Shown here: piece after piece, positions 55,301 to 64,000 of the stretch
Layout of the letters: every line of letters begins with the position of its first letter
How positions within the stretch are numbered: the first letter of the stretch is position 1
Assembly: GCA_034620365.1 (NCBI GenBank)
Contig: JAQGEQ010000071.1
Span: forward strand, 2,728,001 to 2,792,000
Reading direction: 5' to 3'
From: Pegea sp. RAD2-039
Lineage: Eukaryota > Chordata > Thaliacea > Salpida > Salpidae
DNA: 64,000 nt
Notes under the pieces: generated by a model
What the model was told of the DNA's origin: nothing
Database searches by the model: none
Seen by the model: the letters and a program-made list of their open reading frames with translations, nothing else
Made by a program: the position numbers and the translations under genes

Positions 55301-56019
55301 AAATCACATTTTTTGCTACTTTTTTCTCACGGTTTTGTAACTTTAAAGCCAAATTCAGTTCTTCGTTAGCCTTATTATACCAAAACTCTGCCTTTGTTTC
55401 ATCTGTTAAACAATTTCAAATTTAGCGGTATGGTAAGAACGTTAGAAATTTGTTTAATGAAGTTAAATAAAAATCAATCACAGACAAATTAAATGAAAAG
55501 TTCCAAATGTTAGTGACTATATAATTCAGTTATTTTTTTTTATTTAAAGCATGAATATCTATGGGTTATTGTTTCTCATAAATATTTGATAAATTTTTCG
55601 ATTTCATTTTTCATGCTTTATTTTTTATTCATTAATAATTATTGTGTTAAGAAATAATGACGAGAAAATTGAGAGTAGTTAGATTAAAGCTTAAAAATCA
55701 ATAAAATAATCAAATATTTAAAAATTGTTCAACAGTATTATAGTTTATTAGCTTATGTTAAGAAATTAGAATTTGAAAAACCTTCATTGATTTTAGCATT
55801 TTTGTTTGATCTTCCACAATTTTCAGGATGCATCTTTACATTTTTGAAATCATCAAACAAATGTTCTTGTACATCTTTTCCTTTGTTTACCCATTTTTCT
55901 GACTTAAGTTCAACTAAATTGATGTTATCTTGCATTTGATGATATTCATCACATTGAACAAGACCAAACACTAACAATTCAATCAGCACAAATAGGAATA
56001 AAATCTTCATCTGTTTCAT
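52328..56019 (-). CDS. Alkaline phosphatase, tissue-nonspecific type
   Basis: A zinc/magnesium ectoenzyme that hydrolyses phosphomonoesters through a phosphoserine. There are ten exons: 56019-55782, 55402-55170, 55027-54853, 54631-54456, 54201-53994, 53683-53531, 53260-53081, 53017-52895, 52793-52649, 52523-52328, giving 608 aa with all junctions in frame and GT-AG. A signal peptide ([19 protein letters not shown]) opens it. Catalytic parts are intact: LGDGM (D118), [11 protein letters not shown] (nucleophile S168), LNHATPSG (H229, T231), VEGGRIDHAHH (E390, D395, H399), TADHGHTF (D436, H437) and ETHGGDD (H513). It is longer than human TNSALP (524 aa) because of about 80 residues before the domain. 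The C-terminus is a hydrophobic stretch followed by FYNRLK, compatible with a membrane span or a GPI signal. A second ATG at 56,010 follows an AG (gaaacag), so the shorter start is possible. Confidence 0.95.
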
Positions 56020-57048
56020 ATAAGCAAGCTCTCAATTAAAACTTTTTAAAACTATAATATAGCATTTGAACGATAGAACAGTCACTTAGTTATTGAACAG
56101 TTGGGTTAATATTTGATTAAGTCTGCGCTTTTGAGAGCCAACATTGTACAATCATTTCTTTAAATTTTACACCAAAATCAAATTATATGCTGAAATTTTC
56201 AGCTAAAGATAATTAAACTATGGAAATATTTTTCAACTGATAAAATATATGTAAAATATTTATAAAGTATTGGACAATAAATTTTGAAAATCTATTCACA
56301 CAATCTGTTGCATTGCTTCAAATAGATTTCTCTTTTAGAGCAAACTATCTTTTCTACACTTTTATGAACTAGCAACAATTCTTTATTTGATTTAGTAGTA
56401 GTTGTAAACAAATGTTTTTTTAAACAGACCTGATAGATATTTAGATGCATAAAACCCCAAGTGAACACTTTTTAACAAGTTAAAAGCTTTTTAAAATAAA
56501 CTTTCAAATTGATTACTATTAAAACAATCTTATAAATAATCAATATTAGAATTTGTAATTGTGCCAAATTTATTAAACTAAATTTTATAAAAATTATTTA
56601 CTGCATGTACATGAGTAAGAAAATAAATTTAGAGAAGGTTTATTTTTAACGAAATACTAATGAATTGATTTTTTCTATTTAGGGACACTTGAACTGATCT
56701 TCGATGTGTTTTTATCAAATGTTCAAATTATTATTGAAGAAAATTAACAAAAAAATATCTGATATTAAACAGTTAGAGCTTAATCAGAAATTCTGAGGTA
56801 AAAATTTCTAAATTGAATTTGCAAAATAACTTCTTGCCAAAAACTCCGCATTCAAAAAAAGCTCAAAAAACTAACTGCTATTTGATACAATATTTATAAA
56901 TAATATTAGATTATCATTTATTACTTAATAAATAGATAAAATGATATTTTGAGGATTCATTATTCAGTAATCCCTTTGAAGACTACATAAGAGTAGATTT
57001 GTTTGATGCAAGTAAAATACAAGTTGAGTCACGTCTGGAGACGCTGTT
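56020..57048. other. Intergenic region between phosphatase and CELF 3' end
   Basis: AT-rich sequence upstream of the alkaline phosphatase start; it should contain its promoter. No specific element can be singled out and no gene is seen. Confidence 0.5.
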
Positions 57049-57054
57049 TTTATT
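57049..57054 (-). terminator. Candidate polyadenylation signal of CELF
   Basis: AATAAA on the minus strand lies about 1.23 kb past the CELF stop codon, at the lower edge of the GC-richer stretch. This would define a 3' UTR from 58,283 to about 57,030. Other A/T-rich candidates exist, so the choice rests on the composition change. Confidence 0.35.
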
Positions 57055-58283
57055 CATATCTCCGAGCATTACGATACAAAAAACATAAACAGCAACAATC
57101 ACATATATCCGTTCAACTTGGCTTGAATGAATCACGTGACATCATGATGTCGTCGCAGTACATAGAGCCCCCCTCAAGTAAACAGTACCATAAAACAACA
57201 CTTGCAACGTCTTTTTGTTTTTTTTTTAAGAAAAGTAGATGAAATAAAAGAACAAAACAATAAAAAACAACACAACGCAACAAATATTTTCAAATCTACA
57301 TATAAATCGCGCCAAAACAAGAACTTAGAAGAATCAAGACCCCTTTTCATGTGTGTAGGTCTTAAAAGGGAGATTGGATTACTAACAGAGCATGCAAACC
57401 AAAAGAGTTATTAAATGTAAAAGTTGGTTACTGACTATGAAAAGTAGGAGTTACATTAAGGATAATAACATATTAAAAGGAAGATGGTTGTATGAAAAAG
57501 ATAACATTTTGAAGAGAGCAAAATCGAATCATCTAAATAAGTTGTAATCGAATGGCTTATGTGCACAACGCTGCTTTATTGTCACAGTTGATACTATGAA
57601 GCCCTTAGCTAATTGGGGCTTCTATGAGATGCGGTATTTAAGATTGTGCAGATAACGTATATAGGCGTCCAATAGTGATAGAGCCATGTAAATTTAATTG
57701 AAATTGTGTTATAATCGTTTAAACAATTAATAATGAAATATAAAATATACAAAATTTAAGAGCGGTGGAAATATAGAAAGGCTGAAAGTGGGCAGCAACG
57801 CTGAACACGAGCATTAGAACGGCAGAGAGATGTAGTTAATGAAGGTCTATTTAACAGTGTAGCTTAGACGGCAAACGTATGCAGCAAACACAAACCCAAC
57901 TTGCAATTCACGTAAATTGAAACAACACCTTAAAGAGACAAATCGCTTAAAAAATGTCTAACAACAAAAACACGACATCAAAAGATGATATATCGACATT
58001 TGAAAATAAACAACACGCCTATATAAGGATGCTGAAGTGAAAGTAGAAGAACGAAACGCCTTCGAATAAAATAATAAAATTTATAAACAACTGCAAACAG
58101 ATAAAGCCATAACAAACAAATAAAATAAACAAACACCGTCGCCTCTACAGAACACTGTAACGAAACAAATATAGAAAGATTCTTACAGCACATTGACATA
58201 CGAATCTGTATGAAAATGTTTGTAGATTTGAATGCAAATAAATTTTCTGCCATTCGAAATATCAAAGCTTAATCTCAAATGCT
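57055..58283 (-). other. Presumed long 3' UTR of the CELF gene
   Basis: Downstream of the CELF stop the sequence is clearly less AT-rich than other non-coding parts of the window and lacks a conserved frame. The open frames here (57,003-57,414 plus; 57,978-58,265 minus) have no protein signature. A stem with GAAGCCC/GGGCTTC arms lies at 57,598-57,622, and a second with CCCTTTT/AAAAGGG arms near 57,339-57,370. Long 3' UTRs with regulatory structure are usual for RNA-binding-protein genes. Confidence 0.5.
57598..57622. repeat. Perfect 7-bp stem, 11-base loop in CELF 3' UTR
   Basis: GAAGCCC, an 11-base loop (ttagctaattg), then GGGCTTC. The arms are GC-rich in otherwise AT-rich sequence and could form a hairpin in the CELF transcript (minus strand). 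It could be a protein-binding or processing element; no function is known from sequence alone. Confidence 0.4.
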
Positions 58284-61200
58284 TCAATATGATGGTTTGT
58301 TGGCAGTTTCACTTTTAGGGCGTTTTAATTGTACTTTTAGCCGTTTCATTCCTATTTGAAAGCCATGCATAGTCTGGATTGCATGTTGAGCAGATAGTGG
58401 ATTGTCATAACTGACAAAACCTAAAAAACAAGTATTGATTAGACGGGTTGAAAAATCCAAATCGGATTGAACTGAATTTGTTTATTGCTAATTAATCAAA
58501 TGAAATTGAAGTTACCAAAACATTTGCTCAAATTTGTCTGTTTGTCAATAAAGACTTTAGCTGAGATGACATTTCCATAAGATGCAAAAGCTTGAAGAAG
58601 ATCATGATCTGTGAAATGAGTTGGAAGATGATAGATAAAAAGATTTGATCCTTCAGGTCCTGTAGAAGATCAAATGAAATTTCAAGTAAAATCTCATTGA
58701 AATATTTCGTTCATCTATTTCAATTTTAAATAAAGTCTTCAAATTAATTGTGAATAATCGATAAGGGTTTACCCACATATTCAACCCAGCATAATTGAAA
58801 AATCAAATTTAAATGAATGATTTTCAAATCAACGAAATAATTTTAAAGATTTGTTAATTAGAGGTAAGAAGCAAACGAGTTGAAATGACGATTTAAACAC
58901 CGACTACATCAGTGATCTTATGAAACAGATGAAGTGAAGATGAATTGTGACAATAAACTCAAACTGAAATATTCCAAATTAGAAAATGAGGTAGAAAATT
59001 TGCTGACAAGTTTGTGAAATCATCACCATTAAAATAAGAACAATTTTTATATATTATTTGTTATTAAAGAAAAGATTATTATTGAGACAAAGCAAGCCAT
59101 AAAATGAGAAATATTTCATCTTTTTATTCGAAAATTGCAGTAAAGGAAACTTTGTTATAAATATATAACAAAGTCTTTAAATAATTTAATCTTACCTTCT
59201 CTATGACTTCCTGCAGGTTGAAACGAAAGTGGTGGGTGATTCAGCATAGCTGCACAAAAATGTGTTGAAACACTTGTGATGGAAACAATAAAAAGCTAGT
59301 TGATGTATTATACAATGCATACCCAGTGGAAATGGTGAGAAGATTTTAGTCATAAATCGGTTATTTGATGAAAGTAATTTATAACTGAATTGGATATATT
59401 TCTGGGCATTCATTGAATACATACAACTTACATCGAGAAAATATCCTACCTAGCATGCCTGCTGCTGTTGGATCCAAAATAGGAGAGTTATTTCGATCAA
59501 TACTACCCGCCGATGGACGTAAAGCAAAATTTGATTCTCCATGATCATGTGTGGACAGATTGCCATATAAGGAGCTTCCTCCGTTATTCAGATTGTAACC
59601 AGCTTTTGGAAAAGGAGCTGTAATTTGTAAGTTGCAAATAGAAGATGTAGAAATGGAAGAGTTATGACAACAAACTTGAATTGTTGGAAACTGTAGAAGC
59701 ACCAGGATGTTGACTAACAAATGATGTTGATGATTTACTGGCAGTTGGTGATGTACATCCATTCATCTTCTGACCTTGAGTATTTAAAAGGGTTTGAGCA
59801 GCAGCAGATGCCAACAAAAGTGCATGTTGTAGTTGTGCTGGACTCCAATCTATTAAAAGTAATTTATATCTTCATTTTCATTCATAAAAATCGAATTTGA
59901 AGAAATGTAAACAACAAATCATATGATTCGACAACATATTTTGAAGAATAAATTTTGCATGATGAAAGAATATGCAGCAAAAGATAGTAAATAATTTAGT
60001 GATTAAAGTGACCTCCAGTCTTTAATAAAAAATTATCTGAACGGAAAATTGCGGGAATATCGAATAGATAACTACTTTAGGATAATTCAATGTTTGAAGA
60101 TTGTTCTAAAAATTGTTGATTTTCAACTAAATTCAAACTTTCCATAAAACAAATTGATTTGTAGAAGTTAATGTAATAACAACTCAGTTTAATGACATAC
60201 TTGCCAAATTATTCATCAGATAAGGAGTACTACCAGCTAGCGCTTGAGCAACCTGAAAAATAATTGAATATGACACTTATAGAAAGATTAATTCTCAGAT
60301 AAGAAACTACAATGACTTAAATAAAGATGAAGATACTCTAAACACTCTTACAGATACTTCTAAAGTAGTCACAGTTGATATACAATCTGAAAATATGAGC
60401 TTATATAGTGACCACTATAAAACATTCCATGACATTATGTGGGAAAGAAAAAAGTTATGTCATGTTAAACACAAGAAGCAACCTCTACTAGCGCTTGTTG
60501 TGTAAACAATTTGAATCTATTTAAATAAGAATAGGATTGATGATGTATTTATCTCTACACAGTTGGATATCAAACTCTGATTGAATTGAAGAAGCAAATA
60601 GAAAATTAATTTTTTTAAAAGCTTTGAATCAGCTTGACACTATACATTTGTAGCTGGTTTGTCTGTTTAATCACACTGATGCTACATATGGTAGCTTCTT
60701 GTACATTCGAATTTGTAAATGAAAACTTACAGGTGCGAAAGCTGCAAGACTAGATATGTTTTTCCATTGAGATGTAAATTGATTTAACTGTTGAACAACT
60801 TGAGCTTGTATCTTCTTCCATTCTCTTTCTTTTGGTGAATCAGCTAGCTTGACAACTATAGGTGCTGAACAACCCTACACCAAGAAGTTTAGAAGAAGTT
60901 TAGAAGAAGCACTTGAATTAAGGACTGGATATTTAGCAAGTTTGCAATTGTAAAAATCGCTTTAATTAAATAATCTAGGAAAAGATTAAAGTTTATAAAA
61001 AGATGCGTAAAAAGATTAAACACAAGAACAAATTGTTTTCTATTTTAACAACAAAAATTTATTCAATTCAACTAGAAGAACTAAATTGTTCACTTCTTAA
61101 TAAAAATCGAACAACTTCAAGCAGATTTGAATTTAAAAGAAAAACATCAACAAAAATAATTATTCAACGAAGTTTTCGATAAGATCAAAAATTTTTCGAT

Positions 61201-63073
61201 AAATTCGGGTTTTAAACTCATTTATAGAAATAAAATAGATAATAAGTTCTAGTAAATGCATGATTAGAAATTTGGAAGTAGTTTTTTGGTAAATGAGATT
61301 AATGTTAGGCTGTAAATGACTATTTTGTAAACATTAGATTAGAATTGATGTGAAATTATTCATCATATTGACATAAACAACAAATGAAATAGGAGAAAGA
61401 ATTCTATTTGCATCAAAGATTTCAAACAATCTGCAAAGTAAAAGATGAGTTCATTTACCTCCATGGTAGTGGACTGATGCATGCAGTGAATAGCGTTCTG
61501 TGCAGCTGATCTCCTAGAGAATGTAACAAAAGCACAACCCTTACTCACACTATCTCGGTTGACAAGAACCTAAAAGAAGCAAACTAAACGTAAATATGAG
61601 CTTTTGACGACTAGTTTCAGTTAATTTTATTACTTGAATATTACAAGTAGCTTCGCACTATTTACATCACATAACTTCATCTAACTAGAAATTGATAAAC
61701 GAAACTAACCCGACATTCTTCAATATTACCGAACTGACCGAACATTCGCCTAACATCTCGTTCAGTTAGTTGTTTGTTTAGCATTCCTACAAATAATTTC
61801 CGATCTTCAGTTTTGTTTTCAATATCGGCAGGCTTCATTTGTATACAATGATGCATCTACAAGTTTGTAATCAAATTAGTGAGTTTGAATAGAGTGAGAT
61901 AAAAAAAATAAATTTCAAACAGACAATACAGCTCAGAGGTTACTAAGAGCTATTAGTGAGTTCACCAAATGATAAACAAAACCATAAATCAAATGTCTTA
62001 AACGCATCGTTGAAAAAATATAAAATTATCAGCACTCACCCCAGCAAGTGTTTTTACATTATGAAGGGCATTTTGGGCATCTAAAGCAGCTTTGCGGGTG
62101 TAAAAAGTAACGAAACAGCAGCCTGTGATGAAAGAAGTTTGTGTTAGATCTTGTTCATAGTTCAAATATAAGTTAAAGTAAATATTTGTAATTAAGTCAA
62201 TAGTGTTCTAGTTAAGATACAACTTTTCTGCAATTTGAAATAAAAATTTAAATATAAACATCCAAAGACAGTAAATACATGGAAAATTTGCGTTATATGT
62301 GAAAATTTTAAAGTTAAATAATTCTATTAATATTTCTAATCAGAAATTTATAGAATTTTTTAAAAGTATTAAAAAAGTTTAAAAAATTCTTATCAAGTTA
62401 TAAGAATTAAACTAGTAGCATGACTCAAAGGTGTCTGAGGAAACAAAAGCTTGCTTCAATAACAAAATGTATCAAACAATGTTGAAGAATAAAAACAAGT
62501 AAAATAGATAGCGTAGAAATGACGTAGTAAGAAAATCCATATTAAGCACAACATACAGAACCCAGTAAATATTTTATATTATAAAGTCAGGCACAAAACT
62601 TTCAACCTTAAATTTAATATTACAATTCAATATACAAAGTTGCATAACTCCTGAGCAAGTTTCAACAGCAGTTTCAGCAATTTTATACAAACTATCAACA
62701 GTCAGTGACCAGTCTTTACAACTTATTTGAAATTTTGGTAATTTATAAAACATTCTATTTTAATTTTATAGACAAAAGCTTATTTGATTTATTAAGCAGA
62801 AAAAATAATTCTTGTATCTTTAAAGAGCAGAAATTTAATTCAAAAACCTTTGCTGAGAGAGCTTCCTTTTTCTCTCAAAATATTTAATGAGTATATAGGT
62901 CCAAAGTTATCTAAGAGATCATGAATCTCTGTTTCTGTCCAAGTTTTGGGAATCTGTCCAAGGAACATCTTGATTGCATCAGCATCAGGTTGGTCTGGCC
63001 TATTGACCAATGCAGTGTCTGAAATTTTATTCAAAAGATTGATAAGATTATCAATGGCACTATTTGTTAACAT
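58284..63073 (-). CDS. CELF/Bruno-like RNA-binding protein
   Basis: A three-RRM regulator of splicing, translation and mRNA decay, binding GU-rich RNA. The 11 exons are 63073-62848, 62122-62040, 61856-61710, 61569-61459, 60874-60731, 60252-60201, 59849-59703, 59617-59450, 59249-59196, 58659-58516, 58420-58284, giving 470 aa with every junction GT-AG and in frame. RRM1 begins [18 protein letters not shown] (from residue 32) with RNP1 [18 protein letters not shown]2 has [20 protein letters not shown] and [16 protein letters not shown] divergent Gln/Ala/Ser-rich linker follows. RRM3 (384-462) has [32 protein letters not shown] and the family end [13 protein letters not shown]. The ATG at 63,073 is the first in frame and lies just after a T-rich acceptor (aatcttttag). 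CELF subgroup (1/2 or 3-6; planarian bruli is a member) cannot be set by eye. Exon 7 may end instead at 59,775. Confidence 0.95.
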
Positions 63074-64000
63074 CAAGTTCAACTAAAAGATTTAAAAATT
63101 GCATATTTTGAAGTATCTAGTTAGAGGTTGTCATAAGCACATCTAAATATTCCTTATAAACTAGTGATCTTACATTTTTGAAGTAAAAATATCACAACAT
63201 TTCATAAAAAATACTTTTACATACCTTTAAGACTTACACTCATATCTTGACAGTTAGAAAGAAATCCACAAAACAACAATTACAATAATCAAAATCAAGA
63301 TATTAACTAACTATAAGTTACAATCTTTCATTTGCCGTTTTAAACTGCTGCAACTGAAGCTATAAGTTTATATTTAACATTTATTTTAAAATAGGAAACT
63401 AAAATTAAAACCCAGATACCACACTATAACCTTATTTCTTAAAATTAATTGTTATATAAATTTGAGTACAATATTTTGTATTTGCGCTTTTTAAAAGATA
63501 ACTATTTTACTTCTAACAAATCTAGAAGTATAAAAGAATTCTCGTTCAACAGCTACAAGCCAAAATAAATCTTTTATAGACAAACACTATAAGTATTCTA
63601 ATAGATCTTTAAAGATGTACTTTTTAAATGAATAATTTCTAGGATTTTTGAAACAGCTGAAAAAATGTAAACTGCATTTCAAATACAAAAATGGTAGCTG
63701 AAGATTCTGTTGTATACGCTAAGCAGGTTATACCATTTTAAATTATATTAAAATAACTATTTGAACAAAGTTCACTCGAAACATTACAAATAATGGGGTT
63801 TAAATGAATATTTGAGGAAAAGTAAAATAAAATTTTTCCTGTTAGCACTTGTGCCTAAACAATAAATGAGATCAAACTAAGCAGCCACAATAAAGAAGAA
63901 AAAATAGTATTAAGCAGAGAAAAATGTACTTCAATATTAAAAATAATTTTAAATAATTAATTTATAGCATCAGGCTAAATTTTTTAAATCGTAATAGTGA
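63074..64000. other. Upstream of CELF, no gene seen
   Basis: AT-rich sequence that should contain a 5' UTR intron, a trans-splice acceptor or the promoter of CELF. No further exon is recognised before the end of the window. Confidence 0.5.

Noticed and set aside
57978-58265. 95-codon minus-strand frame after the CELF stop
   Set aside because: Lies in the presumed CELF 3' UTR, hydrophobic by codon bias, no start context or family.

Overview
The window is nuclear DNA of an AT-rich animal. Its protein genes are split by introns with GT-AG ends, many of them only about 50-60 bases long. Single-copy genes of animal families are present: a cilium-associated kinesin-9, a tissue-type alkaline phosphatase, a CELF/Bruno-like RNA-binding protein and a FAM78-family protein. 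LINE debris lies between them. Three of the four start codons sit within about 10 bases of a T-rich run ending in AG, and the fourth directly follows an AG, which would fit spliced-leader trans-splicing. Together with the base composition this makes a flatworm (for example a triclad) a reasonable guess, but nothing here proves the taxon.

Layout: 1-11,500 is AT-rich sequence with no gene that I can support. From 11,800 to 19,680 there is a cluster of old mobile elements: a LINE with inverted 5' part (12,100-13,660), a tRNA-Ser-headed SINE-like unit (14,050-14,470), a possible LTR-element scrap (about 17,330-17,650), and one LINE interrupted by another (17,650-19,680). A FAM78-family gene lies on the minus strand. 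Its conserved core is at 22,039-24,288, and phase-compatible upstream exons reach back to 34,064. Apart from one possible orphan exon near 41.4 kb, 34,065-46,324 is empty.

The right third is gene-dense. KIF9 (+; 46,325-51,341, 21 coding exons, 866 aa) converges on an alkaline phosphatase (-; 52,328-56,019, 10 exons, 608 aa), which is followed by a CELF gene (-; 58,284-63,073, 11 exons, 470 aa) with a long, GC-richer 3' UTR. All three models close exactly in frame with GT-AG introns.

The genes do not form an obvious pathway. KIF9 serves motile cilia, the phosphatase is a secreted or membrane ectoenzyme, CELF controls mRNA splicing and translation, and FAM78 is of unknown function. The most interesting points are the roughly 545-codon open extension fused in frame upstream of the conserved FAM78 start, the one-base frame break in its last exon, the 5'-inverted LINE, the nested LINEs, and the SINE-like unit.
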